Under the pieces are notes generated by a model. It was not told the DNA's origin. It made no database searches and saw only the letters and a list, made by a program, of their open reading frames with translations. A DNA stretch of 42,989 nt, taken from contig JAZNGT010000021.1 of NCBI GenBank assembly GCA_045576635.1, positions 1 through 42,989 of the forward strand. Direction: 5' to 3'. A program made the position numbers and the translations under genes. Of this stretch, positions 32,538-40,905 are shown in pieces (the stretch's first letter is position 1; the number at the start of each line of letters is the position of its first letter). This DNA comes from Congzhengia sp045576635. GTDB lineage: Bacteria > Bacillota > Clostridia > UBA1381 > UBA9506.

Positions 32538-33800
32538 TTGGGTAAAATTATCGTTCGTGGCGGCGTTCCTTTAAACGGTACTGTCCGTATCCACGGAGCA
32601 AAAAACGCTGTGCTTCCCATTCTGGCGGCGACCGTCATAGCGGGGGGCGTACATACGATTTATAACTGTCCGGAGTTTTCGGACGTTTCTATTACGATTG
32701 AAATTTTAAAAAGTTTAGGCGCTAAGGTATCCAAAACCGGTTCGACGCTTACGGTGGATACAAGTAATGCGGTTAAAACTGTTATTCCCGAGCATCTGAT
32801 GCGGAAATTACGCTCTTCGGTTATTTTTATGGGCGCAGTTTTGGCGCGGACGGGTGAGGCAAAAGTTTCGACACCCGGCGGATGCGAATTAGGTCCAAGG
32901 CCGATTGACCTGCACTTAAAAGCGTTAACACAACTGGGCGCAGAAATTAAAGAAGAACACGGCTATCTGATCTGCAAGGGAAAATGCTTAAAAGGCACCA
33001 CGATTCATCTTGATTTTCCGAGTGTCGGCGCAACAGAAAACCTGATGCTTGCGGCGGCTATGGCAGAAGGCGAAACCGTTATTTTAAATGCGGCAAAAGA
33101 GCCGGAAATTGAAGATTTAGCCTTCTTTTTAAACAATATGGGAGCGGAAGTTTTAGGTGCCGGTACCTCTACGGTTACCATTCGCGGAAAACGTACCGTC
33201 ACCCCAAAGCCTTATGCTGTTATGCCGGACCGTATTGTAGCCGCAACGTATCTTTGCGCGGCGGCGGCAACCGGTGGGTGCGTTACCGTAACCGAAATGT
33301 GTCCCGAGCATATCTCGGCGCTTTTATCTGTATTAACAGATTGCGGATGCACTATTACAAAAACAGAAAACAGTGTTACACTTTCTGCACCAAAAAGGCT
33401 TTTGGCACCCGGCAGTATCAAAACGATGCCCTATCCCGGATTTCCAACTGATGCACAATCGCTTTTTCTTGCAATGCTCTGCGATGCGGAGGGCACAACT
33501 ATTTTAACCGAAACCATTTTCGAAAGTCGCTTTAAGCCTGTACCTGAACTTTGCAGAATGGGTGCAAAAATCAGTGTAAACGGCCGCGTTGCAGTGATTG
33601 TAGGTGTAGATAAACTTTCAGGAGCCATTGTGAAAGCAGAGGATTTAAGGGGCGGTGCTGCACTTGTGATTGCTGCACTCAAAGCAGATGGCGAAACGGA
33701 GATTTTAACGCCGGAATATATAGACCGCGGCTACGAAAATTTTGAGAAGAATCTTACATCCCTTGGCGCAAATATCGAACGCGTTTCAGATGTTAGATAA
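32538..33800 (+). CDS. murA: UDP-GlcNAc 1-carboxyvinyltransferase MurA
   Basis: 420 residues from TTG 32538, 7 bases after AGGAGGT; a GTG at 32529 overlaps that site. The catalytic cysteine is C116 in PGGCELGPRP, with R121 following. KNAVLP (22-27) is the other conserved site. It transfers enolpyruvate to UDP-GlcNAc, the first committed step of peptidoglycan synthesis. The cysteine (not aspartate) implies a fosfomycin-susceptible type. Firmicutes often have two MurA copies; this is the one in the dcw cluster. Confidence 0.95.
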   Translation: MGKIIVRGGVPLNGTVRIHGAKNAVLPILAATVIAGGVHTIYNCPEFSDVSITIEILKSLGAKVSKTGSTLTVDTSNAVKTVIPEHLMRKLRSSVIFMGAVLARTGEAKVSTPGGCELGPRPIDLHLKALTQLGAEIKEEHGYLICKGKCLKGTTIHLDFPSVGATENLMLAAAMAEGETVILNAAKEPEIEDLAFFLNNMGAEVLGAGTSTVTIRGKRTVTPKPYAVMPDRIVAATYLCAAAATGGCVTVTEMCPEHISALLSVLTDCGCTITKTENSVTLSAPKRLLAPGSIKTMPYPGFPTDAQSLFLAMLCDAEGTTILTETIFESRFKPVPELCRMGAKISVNGRVAVIVGVDKLSGAIVKAEDLRGGAALVIAALKADGETEILTPEYIDRGYENFEKNLTSLGANIERVSDVR

Positions 33801-33812
33801 GGAGTTTAAAGT

Positions 33813-34718
33813 ATGCAAAAGAAACAAAACATCAAAAGCGAACAATATAAAAAAGTTATCCGGAGAAGACAGATTGTAATTATCAGTGTCTTTGTCTTGG
33901 TGGTGCTTTTGTGCGTTTGTCTTTTTACGCCGATATTCGGCATATCCGAAATTACAGTAACGGGTAACAGCGTTTTAAGTCAGGAAGAGGTTATAAAAAC
34001 GTCCGGCATCGAAACGGGCGAAAATGTGTTCCGTATCAGCGAAAGAAAGGCTAAAAAAGCGCTTTTAAAACTTGCATACGTAAATGGTATAGATATAAAA
34101 CGAAAATTTCCGGCGAAAATTGTGATTGAAGTAGATGAGGCAAAACCGGATTTGATTATTGATACACTAAAAGAATTTATCGTAAGCACCGCATACGGCA
34201 GAGTGCTTGAAGTTACGCAGGATGTTACGCATCTTACCTCGCCGATTGTTTACGGTTTTGAAATTGAAAAGGCAGAGCCTGCAAAAACGCTCGTACCCAA
34301 AGAGGAAGAACATTACAACACAAATATAGAACGTATTGCATGCTTTTATGAAACAGATTTCTGGGATCAGATTGACGAATTTTATGTAAAAGATGCGTCA
34401 AACTTTATGATGATTATGAAATCGGGCATGAAGGTTACGTTCGGCAGTATTGAAAGCATTGAGAGTTTGCAAAGAAAAATCAAAATGCTGGCGCAAATTC
34501 TGCCGCAAATCAAACAGACAGAACACAGTTATCTCGATTTAACAACAGATAAAGGCTATTTTGGTGAGTACACCAAAGAAGAACTTTTAGAGATGGAAGA
34601 AAAAGAAAACGGAGAAACTTCACAAGAAGAGAAAGAAGAAAACAAAAAGACAAAGGGAACAAAAGAGCAGGAAACCGAAACTGCGGAAAAAGAAAACCAA
34701 AAATCTGCCGACGCATAA
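33813..34718 (+). CDS. divIB: DivIB/FtsQ-type cell division protein
   Basis: 301 residues. A basic cytoplasmic N-terminus (1-22) is followed by one membrane segment (about 22-42). A POTRA domain follows (about 45-115, FGISEITVTGNSVLSQEEVI and KRKFPAKIVIEVDEAKP), then a beta domain and a charged Glu/Lys-rich tail (about 255-301). It partners FtsL and DivIC at the septum. AAGGAG precedes ATG 33813. The low-complexity tail is of unknown use. Confidence 0.9.
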   Translation: MQKKQNIKSEQYKKVIRRRQIVIISVFVLVVLLCVCLFTPIFGISEITVTGNSVLSQEEVIKTSGIETGENVFRISERKAKKALLKLAYVNGIDIKRKFPAKIVIEVDEAKPDLIIDTLKEFIVSTAYGRVLEVTQDVTHLTSPIVYGFEIEKAEPAKTLVPKEEEHYNTNIERIACFYETDFWDQIDEFYVKDASNFMMIMKSGMKVTFGSIESIESLQRKIKMLAQILPQIKQTEHSYLDLTTDKGYFGEYTKEELLEMEEKENGETSQEEKEENKKTKGTKEQETETAEKENQKSADA

Positions 34719-34810
34719 CAGAATAAAACGGCTTTTGTCAGAAAATTTATCATAAACAAACGTTTTGTAACAAATTTGTAAAAAAATTTATCGAAATTTT
34801 CATTTTTTAC

Positions 34811-34840
34811 TTGTAATTTTGTATATAGTTATGTTATAAT
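34811..34840 (+). promoter_or_regulatory. Promoter upstream of ftsZ
   Basis: TTGTAA (34811-34816), 18-bp spacer, TATAAT (34835-34840). The 223-bp gap between divIB and ftsZ holds this AT-rich promoter region and nothing else recognisable. ftsA is absent. Confidence 0.6.
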
Positions 34841-34941
34841 AATTACAATTGGTATGATAATGCGAAAAAGCATACTTATTTACTATTTTGGTACTCTAAA
34901 CGCATACTTTTGAATACATACGAAAGAGGAGGAAACAGGAA

Positions 34942-36048
34942 GTGTTCGATTTTGATAACGGATCAATGAATGTTGCTCAAATTAAAGTTATTGGTGTAGG
35001 TGGCGGCGGTAACAATGCCGTAAACCGCATGATTGATGCAGGCCTCAGCGGCGTAGAATTTGTTGCGATTAATACAGATAAGCAGGCGCTTTTATCATCG
35101 CAGGCAAATCAGAAAATCCAGATCGGTGAAAAACTTACAAAAGGTTTAGGTGCAGGTGCAAACCCTGATATGGGCGCAAAGGCTGCAGAAGAAAGCTACG
35201 ATGAAATTGCACAGGCAATCAGCGGCAGTGACATGGTATTTGTTACAGCAGGTATGGGTGGCGGAACAGGTACAGGTGCTGCTCCCATCGTTGCACAGAT
35301 TGCAAAAGATATGGGTATTTTAACATTGGGTATCGTAACAAAACCGTTCTTGTTTGAAGGCAAACAGAGAATGCTTCGTGCAGACGAAGGTATCCAGGCA
35401 CTCAAAGGTTCGGTTGACGCAATCGTAACCGTTCCCAATGACAGATTGTTACAGATTTCAAACCAGCACACCACATTTGTAGATGCATTTAAAATGGCTG
35501 ACGAAGTGCTCTTAAAGGGTGTAAAAGGCATTTCCGACTTAATCACAGGCAGCGCAGTTGTTAACTTAGACTTTGCTGACGTTGTTACCATTATGAAAGA
35601 TACCGGCGTTGCACACATGGGTGTAGGTAAAGGCAGCGGCGAAAAACGTGCAGAAGATGCAGTAAGAGCTGCAATTTCCAGCCCGCTTCTTGAAACCAGC
35701 ATTGACGGCGCACGTGGCGTATTAATCAACGTAACAGGTGGCGCAGATTTAGGCTTGTTCGAAATCAACAACGCTGCTATGATGGTAACAGAAGCTGCTG
35801 ACCCGAACGCAAACATCATCTTCGGTGCAACAGTTGACCCGAATATGAAGGATGAGATTTCTATCACAGTTATCGCAACCGGTTTTGAGGGCGCACCTTA
35901 TGCTCCCGGCAATGGTACAAACTTGTTCTCAGGCGCTCCTGCATTCAAAGCAGGTACATTGAGCCAGAGACCGAACGTTACCGCACAGAAACCGCAGCAG
36001 GCTCCGAGTGAAGTTGAAATTCCCTGGTTCCTTCGCGATAAGAAATAA
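34942..36048 (+). CDS. ftsZ: Cell division GTPase FtsZ
   Basis: 368 residues. The tubulin signature GMGGGTGTGAAP lies at 104-115 and the GTP-binding GVGGGGNNAVNRM near 18-30. A short flexible linker leads to the C-terminal conserved peptide EIPWFLRDKK. FtsZ polymerises into the Z-ring. The start is GTG 34942 with GAGGAGG upstream. Codon choice (frequent GCA, GGT, ACA) suggests high expression. It has its own promoter and a terminator after the stop. Confidence 0.98.
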   Translation: MFDFDNGSMNVAQIKVIGVGGGGNNAVNRMIDAGLSGVEFVAINTDKQALLSSQANQKIQIGEKLTKGLGAGANPDMGAKAAEESYDEIAQAISGSDMVFVTAGMGGGTGTGAAPIVAQIAKDMGILTLGIVTKPFLFEGKQRMLRADEGIQALKGSVDAIVTVPNDRLLQISNQHTTFVDAFKMADEVLLKGVKGISDLITGSAVVNLDFADVVTIMKDTGVAHMGVGKGSGEKRAEDAVRAAISSPLLETSIDGARGVLINVTGGADLGLFEINNAAMMVTEAADPNANIIFGATVDPNMKDEISITVIATGFEGAPYAPGNGTNLFSGAPAFKAGTLSQRPNVTAQKPQQAPSEVEIPWFLRDKK

Positions 36049-36057
36049 GATTAAGAG

Positions 36058-36093
36058 TAAAAGAGTCACAGTTTAACTGTGACTCTTTTTTTT
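36058..36093 (+). terminator. Rho-independent terminator after ftsZ
   Basis: AAAGAGTCACAGT (36060-36072) pairs with ACTGTGACTCTTT (36076-36088), with a three-base TTA loop, followed by a T run. Confidence 0.93.
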
Positions 36094-36115
36094 GTTGAAA
36101 AATGCATTGTTTTTC

Positions 36116-36144
36116 TTGCTATTTTGGAAAAACCGATGTATAAT
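36116..36144 (+). promoter_or_regulatory. Sigma-A promoter of the SulP gene
   Basis: TTGCTA (36116-36121), 17-bp spacer, TATAAT (36139-36144). It lies inside the longest possible reading frame of the SulP gene and so excludes starts before about 36150. Confidence 0.8.
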
Positions 36145-36205
36145 AGAAAACGGTTTAATTATACAAAAGAGGGGATTCATCAATTCATTTGTTGATGAGA
36201 TGTAT

Positions 36206-37849
36206 ATGAAAATTTTTCAGCCAAAACTTATTTCATCCGTAAAAGAACACGGTAAAAAACAAATACTTACCGATATTGTTGCCGGTGTGATTGTTGCAGT
36301 GATTGCATTGCCGCTTTCGATTGCACTTGCCATCGCATCCGGTGTGTCACCTGAAAAGGGACTTTATACCGCTATTGTTGCGGGTTTTGTGATTGCGCTG
36401 TTTGGTGGAAGTTCCGTTAACATATCGGGGCCGACTGCCGCATTTGCAACCATTGTTGCAGGCATTGTGGCAACCTATGGTATGCAAGGCCTTGTGATAG
36501 CAACCATTATGGCAGGTTTGATACTCATTTTGATGGGTCTGTGCCGTTTGGGTTCTCTTATCAAATACATACCGTATACGATTACAACAGGTTTTACAGC
36601 CGGTATTGCAGTTACGATTGCTATCGGACAGATAAAAGACTTTTTAGGACTTACTTTTTTAAGCAGCACTGCACCTGTTGAAACAATGGAAAAACTGGAA
36701 GCAATTGCACATTCCATTTCCACCATAAATCCGTATGCAGTACTTGTAGGTGCTGTCTCCCTTGCTATTTTAATTGTATGGCCAAAAATAAACCGTAAAA
36801 TACCGGGGTCGCTGATTGCGGTTATCGTCGGTGTGATAATGGTACAATTTCTTCCCATTCCGGTAAACACCATAGGCGATTTATATACAATCACAGCAAC
36901 GCCACCACAGTTTCAAGTGCCGGAGTTTAGTCTTTCTACCATCGGAAAACTTTTGCCCAGCGCATTTACCATTGCGCTTTTAGCAGGAATTGAGTCACTT
37001 CTTTCCTGCGTGGTGTCCGACGGCATGACGGGAGACAGACACGATTCTAACACGGAACTTATCGCACAGGGACTTGGTAATATCTGTTCCGGTTTGTTTG
37101 GCGGAATCCCCGCTACGGGCGCCATTGCCCGTACGGCTGCAAACGTCAATAACGGCGGAAGAACGCCCGTTGCAGGCGTTGTACACGCAGTGGTTCTGTT
37201 TTTAATTCTTGTGGTGCTTATGCCTTATGCGGCCTGGATTCCTATGCCGGTCATTGCCGCAATTTTATTTGTGGTTGCATACAACATGAGCGAATGGCGG
37301 CATTTTAGAGATATCGTGCGCACCGCACCAAAAAGCGATATTATTGTACTCGTTTTAACATTTTTGCTTACCGTTATATTTGATTTGGTAATTGCCATTG
37401 AAGTAGGTATGATCCTTGCAGCGTTTTTGCTTATGAAACGTATGTCGGACGTAACGGGCATACGTACATGGAGCGCTGCCGACGAAAAGAATGCAACAGA
37501 TGGCGGAAGACTGAAAACAATACCGCCGAAAACCGAAGTATTTGAAATCAACGGACCGATGTTTTTTGCAACCTTTGACAAAGTAGCATCCATTCCCGTC
37601 AAGGCAGGGATCAAAGTTTTAATTCTTCGCATGCGAAACGTACCGTTTATAGATACTTCTGCTATGCGTGCGCTCTGGACAATTCATAAGTATTGTACAG
37701 AAGAAGGCGTTTTGCTTCTTTTATCGCATGCAAACAAGCAACCGATTTCCGTTATGAAAAAGGCAGGATTTATAGACGCTTTGGGAGAAGAAAATCTTCT
37801 TCCCAATATTGACGAGGCGTTAAGTCGTGCAGAAAAAACAGTTAGATAA
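36206..37849 (+). CDS. SulP-family anion transporter with STAS domain
   Basis: About 547 residues from ATG 36206; ATG 36200 is also possible. The frame opens at 36092, but the promoter at 36116-36144 excludes that. Around eleven to fourteen hydrophobic segments cover residues 20-400. They include the family motifs ALPLSIALAIASG and VNISGPTAAFATIV, and the segment GLFGGIPATGAIARTAANVN. A C-terminal STAS domain (about 440-545, VPFIDTSAMRALWTIHKYC) completes the layout. SulP proteins carry sulfate, bicarbonate or dicarboxylates; the substrate here is unknown. The ribosome site is weak. The bidirectional terminator overlaps its stop codon. Confidence 0.9.
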   Translation: MKIFQPKLISSVKEHGKKQILTDIVAGVIVAVIALPLSIALAIASGVSPEKGLYTAIVAGFVIALFGGSSVNISGPTAAFATIVAGIVATYGMQGLVIATIMAGLILILMGLCRLGSLIKYIPYTITTGFTAGIAVTIAIGQIKDFLGLTFLSSTAPVETMEKLEAIAHSISTINPYAVLVGAVSLAILIVWPKINRKIPGSLIAVIVGVIMVQFLPIPVNTIGDLYTITATPPQFQVPEFSLSTIGKLLPSAFTIALLAGIESLLSCVVSDGMTGDRHDSNTELIAQGLGNICSGLFGGIPATGAIARTAANVNNGGRTPVAGVVHAVVLFLILVVLMPYAAWIPMPVIAAILFVVAYNMSEWRHFRDIVRTAPKSDIIVLVLTFLLTVIFDLVIAIEVGMILAAFLLMKRMSDVTGIRTWSAADEKNATDGGRLKTIPPKTEVFEINGPMFFATFDKVASIPVKAGIKVLILRMRNVPFIDTSAMRALWTIHKYCTEEGVLLLLSHANKQPISVMKKAGFIDALGEENLLPNIDEALSRAEKTVR

Positions 37850-37883
37850 TAAAAAAGAGACCGCGAGCGGTCTCTTTTTTATT
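37848..37883. terminator. Bidirectional terminator between SulP and the MBL gene
   Basis: AATAAAAAAGAGACCGC (37848-37864) and its exact complement at 37867-37883 form a 17-bp perfect stem with A and T runs on both sides. It overlaps both stop codons and serves both strands. Confidence 0.93.
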
Positions 37884-38682
37884 ATTTCTTTTCTTCTTCT
37901 ATCAATTTTAAAAGATTTCGTTTTACGCTATTGTGGCAGGCTGCCCAGCCGTCAGGATCAATAAATGCGTTTTTGTCTCCGTTTTTCAGTGCCTCATATT
38001 TTCCCGGTGTGTTGTTGTTTCCTACATGGTTTCCAAGAAAAATATCAACTTTTTCTTCTGCCATACGGTCCATAGCCAAAAGAAAATCATCTCTTAGTGA
38101 ATACGGAAGACCATACGCATCCAAATAGCATCCCTCTAAAGAATTTAACCCCAAACCGCCGGGTATTGCCGCGCGGTAGGTATCTTTTCCATCGGTTACG
38201 TTGAAGAAGTAAGACATGGCACCGTGCGTATGGCCTGGCGTTAAAACTGCTTTTATAACCGTGTTTCCGAGCTTTATTTCGTCACCGTCATTTAACAAGA
38301 TGTCTGCTTCAAAAGGCTCTGCGTACACACCAAGTTCTTTTTCCCATGTAAGTCCGTTTTTGCCGTTTATATAGTCGCGATCCTGAGCGCCGATTGCTAC
38401 TTTACATCCTGTCAACAGTGAAAATGCGTGGGCAGAACCGTAATGGTCCACATGGCCGTGCGTAAGCAGAATGTACTTGACATCGTGCGGATTAAAGCCT
38501 AAACGGTAGATGTTGTCAATTAAAAGATATAAGCCGTGCTGATAACCGGTATCGATTAAAATCAAGCCATCGCCCGTGTCAATCATGTGGGAAGACGCCG
38601 GTTCTGTGCCGACAAAATATAAATTGCCAAAAACTTTAAACGGCTCCATCGCGCCTTTCCAGGGTTCTTTCCAAACTTCCAT
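37882..38682 (-). CDS. Metallo-beta-lactamase-fold hydrolase
   Basis: 266 residues. The metal motif THGHVDH (H75, H77, D79, H80), H151 in TPGHTHG and a late GNH (about 217) form the dinuclear zinc site of the MBL superfamily. The spacing and the LGNHVGNN segment resemble subclass B3-like or related hydrolases. There is no signal peptide, so it is probably not an exported beta-lactamase. AAGGAG precedes the start. It lies 13 bp downstream of the DUF4432-type gene, so they share a transcript. Its substrate is unknown and may relate to sugar or carbohydrate-ester metabolism. Confidence 0.82.
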   Translation of the reverse strand: MEVWKEPWKGAMEPFKVFGNLYFVGTEPASSHMIDTGDGLILIDTGYQHGLYLLIDNIYRLGFNPHDVKYILLTHGHVDHYGSAHAFSLLTGCKVAIGAQDRDYINGKNGLTWEKELGVYAEPFEADILLNDGDEIKLGNTVIKAVLTPGHTHGAMSYFFNVTDGKDTYRAAIPGGLGLNSLEGCYLDAYGLPYSLRDDFLLAMDRMAEEKVDIFLGNHVGNNNTPGKYEALKNGDKNAFIDPDGWAACHNSVKRNLLKLIEEEKK

Positions 38683-38695
38683 TTTTATTCTCCTT

Positions 38696-39631
38696 TTATT
38701 TTAAGTCTTTTACTGTAAAGGTTATCTGTGTTTTGTAGGTTTCAAACGGCTTTACGGTCACAAATGCATCGTTTTGGACAATGTTTTCTCCGCCGTAATT
38801 TGTTGTGCGCGGTTCAAGACCTACAACGTATTCGCTTTCGCCCACCATTTTCCAGATCAGAAAATCGGGAAGTGTGTTTCTGGGGTAGGTAAGGTATGCA
38901 CCGATTTCGCCGTTTTCAATTCCCACTGTCACTACGTCATCTTCAAAAGGAACGCCAATGCATTCTTCTTCGATGCCGTGAATTGGCGCTGGAATATGTG
39001 CAACTTCTTTATCCGGAATATTTATCATTTTTGCGTTTTCGCGAACTAACGGATAACCAAAGTTGCAGTGATAGCAAAGTGCAATTTTTTCATCCTTAAA
39101 GCCTTCGTTTGCAATTTGGTCTTCTAAAAGGAATTCGTTAGAGAACAGTTTGGTTGTGATGGTACGTGTAAGGACAAGATTGTGACCAAACACGATGCTG
39201 TCGCGCATTTGCCCTGAAATTTTCATCACATATTCGTCTCCTACCCAGTCTGCAAACACGCTTACGTGTGTAGCGGGTGTATTTGCCGCTCTGCCGTGGA
39301 GACCGTGCTCGCCAACCGGACCGCCGATGTTATGAAGACCGCAGGTTGTAACAAGGCCGCCGTAAAAACCGCGAAGCCAGTTTTTTCCGTCTTTTTCGTA
39401 ATATGTAGGTGCTGTAATTCCCGTTTTGGAAAGCCAGCTGATAGCCTGACCTTTAAATTCTGCCTGCGCAATATCCAAGCCTCTGTCGGGAAGAACGGTG
39501 AAGCGCAAAACGCCGGTGTTTACTTCGATTGCGCGCACGCCTTTTGCTTTTCCTTCATTAAAGGTAACGTCTTTGATGCCACCTACCTGTTCTACAGAAC
39601 CGACATGCTTTAAAAATTCCTGTTTTGTCAT
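38696..39631 (-). CDS. Aldose 1-epimerase-like protein (DUF4432-type)
   Basis: 311 residues of a galactose-mutarotase-like beta-sandwich family. Conserved-looking segments are LPDRGLDIAQAEFKGQAISW, TTCGLHNIGGPVGEHGLHGR and GLEPRTTN. GGAGG precedes the ATG at 39631. The DUF4432/aldose-epimerase-family assignment is from memory of the family. It may act on a sugar or sugar acid; which one is unknown. It heads a two-gene minus-strand unit with the MBL hydrolase. Confidence 0.8.
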   Translation of the reverse strand: MTKQEFLKHVGSVEQVGGIKDVTFNEGKAKGVRAIEVNTGVLRFTVLPDRGLDIAQAEFKGQAISWLSKTGITAPTYYEKDGKNWLRGFYGGLVTTCGLHNIGGPVGEHGLHGRAANTPATHVSVFADWVGDEYVMKISGQMRDSIVFGHNLVLTRTITTKLFSNEFLLEDQIANEGFKDEKIALCYHCNFGYPLVRENAKMINIPDKEVAHIPAPIHGIEEECIGVPFEDDVVTVGIENGEIGAYLTYPRNTLPDFLIWKMVGESEYVVGLEPRTTNYGGENIVQNDAFVTVKPFETYKTQITFTVKDLK

Positions 39632-39664
39632 TTTGAATTCCTCCGCATATTTTGTGTTAAGAAA

Positions 39665-39695
39665 AGAGAGCAGCAGCGTAGCTGTGCTCTTTTTT
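39665..39695. terminator. Terminator hairpin between the small membrane gene and the DUF4432-type gene
   Basis: The hairpin at 39667-39690 pairs AGAGCAGCAGC with GCTGTGCTCT, with one bulged G. A T run follows on the plus strand (39691-39695), and TCTCTTTTCTT follows on the minus strand. It separates two minus-strand genes. Confidence 0.6.
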
Positions 39696-39933
39696 ATTTC
39701 TTTTTATTGATAAGACCCATAATAAGACCGCCTAAAAGTCCAAGTGTTACAAAAATTGCCATACCGCGCAAAAGACTTCCGAACAGTAAATTTCCGGCAG
39801 AAAAGCCTGCTGCAACGCCAAATGCCAGACCGATACCCAAAAAAGCGCCCATAGAAAGATGCTTTACTTCTTCATATTCTATGGTTTCAACTTCTTCTGA
39901 AACGGTTTCGTTTGCTTTCATTTTTTCTTCCAT
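39694..39933 (-). CDS. Small two-pass membrane protein, unknown
   Basis: 79 residues from the ATG at 39933; an ATG at 39942 immediately abuts the AAAGGGG site, so 39933 is favoured. An acidic N-terminus (1-26) is followed by two glycine-rich hydrophobic segments (about 28-50 and 55-75) and a basic KKK end. The glycines could form a tight helical hairpin. A good promoter lies upstream on the minus strand. The family is not recognised. Confidence 0.65.
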   Translation of the reverse strand: MEEKMKANETVSEEVETIEYEEVKHLSMGAFLGIGLAFGVAAGFSAGNLLFGSLLRGMAIFVTLGLLGGLIMGLINKKK

Positions 39934-39970
39934 TTTTTTCATCCCCTTTGAGAGAATTCTATATACATTT

Positions 39971-39999
39971 ATTATACCATGTGCACCTTTAAAATGCAA
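39971..39999 (-). promoter_or_regulatory. Promoter of the small membrane protein gene
   Basis: On the minus strand, TTGCAT (39994-39999), a 17-bp spacer and TATAAT (39971-39976). Confidence 0.82.
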
Positions 40000-40102
40000 T
40001 CATAAGTTATCGTTATTCTTTTAAAAAAACGGGCATATTTTTTCGTGAGCGAGACAAAACTAATTTGCGGAGGCTTTTTGTTTTAAAGTGTGAGGTGTTT
40101 TT

Positions 40103-40354
40103 ATGAGAAATCGAAAAAACGGGGAAGAAAAACCGTATTACGACCATATTGATGACGTATATAATTACGGCAATGCCTGTTCTGCCACAGAGTGTACCGG
40201 ACTGATTGCACATGCACCGCTCACAGAAGAAGAGCTTGCCTCTTATATGGATATCTATGATTTTCAGCCTCCCGATGTTATTTATGACGGCAAAGAGGAA
40301 CCGGCATACGGAAGTCATAAAACAGTAGATGAAAGTACGACTTTCAAAAAATAA
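40103..40354 (+). CDS. Small hypothetical protein with CSATECTGL motif
   Basis: 83 residues, hydrophilic, no signal peptide or membrane segment. It contains CSATECTGLIAHAPLTEEEL (about residues 26-45), with two cysteines four residues apart, then MDIYDFQPPDVIY. I have an impression of similar short proteins in other Clostridia but cannot name a family. GTGAGGTG precedes ATG 40103. It lies between divergent transcription units with no obvious partner. Confidence 0.65.
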   Translation: MRNRKNGEEKPYYDHIDDVYNYGNACSATECTGLIAHAPLTEEELASYMDIYDFQPPDVIYDGKEEPAYGSHKTVDESTTFKK

Positions 40355-40367
40355 CATTTGACCGGAC

Positions 40368-40396
40368 TTGACAGACCGCATAAAAAACGATATAAT
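40368..40396 (+). promoter_or_regulatory. Consensus promoter of the MarR-ABC operon
   Basis: TTGACA (40368-40373), exact 17-bp spacer, TATAAT (40391-40396). The inverted-repeat operator begins on its last base. Confidence 0.92.
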
Positions 40397-40422
40397 TAAC
40401 CTGTTAATTGTTAACAGGTTAA
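40396..40422 (+). promoter_or_regulatory. MarR-type operator
   Basis: TTAACCTGTTAA (40396-40407) and TTAACAGGTTAA (40411-40422) are perfect inverted repeats with a 3-base centre. The site covers the expected transcription start of the operon, so binding by the MarR product would block transcription (autorepression). Confidence 0.88.
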
Positions 40423-40446
40423 TTATTTTTATGGGGGGGAATTCAC

Positions 40447-40905
40447 ATGAAAAGCGAAACCCGTTATCAGCACATTACATATGCATTCATAAGAGCAAAC
40501 CGCTTGCATCGTGCGCTATGTGACCGAACGGCTAAAAAACTTTCTCTTCACAGAAGTCAGCACAGAATACTGATGCTTCTTGCAAAACAAGAGAAAGCGC
40601 TTTCTCAAAAAGAATTAGCAAGCCGAATGGAAATCAGTACGGTTGCGGTTGCAAAAACCATAAACAAACTGGAAAAAGCAGGGTTTCTTTCCAAGCAAAT
40701 GGCAGAAAACGACTGTCGCTTTAATGACATTGCAATCACGCAAAAAGGAAAAGACGCAGTTTTAAAAACCAGAGATTATTTTTCAAAAATAGATGACGCA
40801 ATGTTTTCAGGGATTGATGAAGAAAAACTTCGTACGTTTGAGGAATGTCTTAAAGTTATGACGCAAAATCTTATAACAGCATCAGGCGAGGAGGAATTAC
40901 ATTGA
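40447..40905 (+). CDS. MarR-family transcriptional repressor
   Basis: 152 residues. The winged-helix DNA-binding region (about 35-100) includes HRILMLLAKQEKALSQKELA, the recognition segment STVAVAKTINKLEKAGF and the wing region after it. Helices at both ends provide the dimer. MarR proteins typically release DNA on binding small phenolic or cationic compounds. Its operator is visible at 40396-40422. The stop overlaps the start of the ABC transporter gene by 4 bp (TTGA), so the repressor and exporter are translated together. Confidence 0.93.
   Translation: MKSETRYQHITYAFIRANRLHRALCDRTAKKLSLHRSQHRILMLLAKQEKALSQKELASRMEISTVAVAKTINKLEKAGFLSKQMAENDCRFNDIAITQKGKDAVLKTRDYFSKIDDAMFSGIDEEKLRTFEECLKVMTQNLITASGEEELH

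Noticed and set aside
35196..35867. 223-codon open frame antisense to ftsZ
   Set aside because: It mirrors the codon bias of ftsZ on the other strand, has no ribosome site and no family features.
36092..36205. N-terminal 38-codon extension of the SulP gene
   Set aside because: The promoter (36116-36144) and the ftsZ terminator fall inside it.
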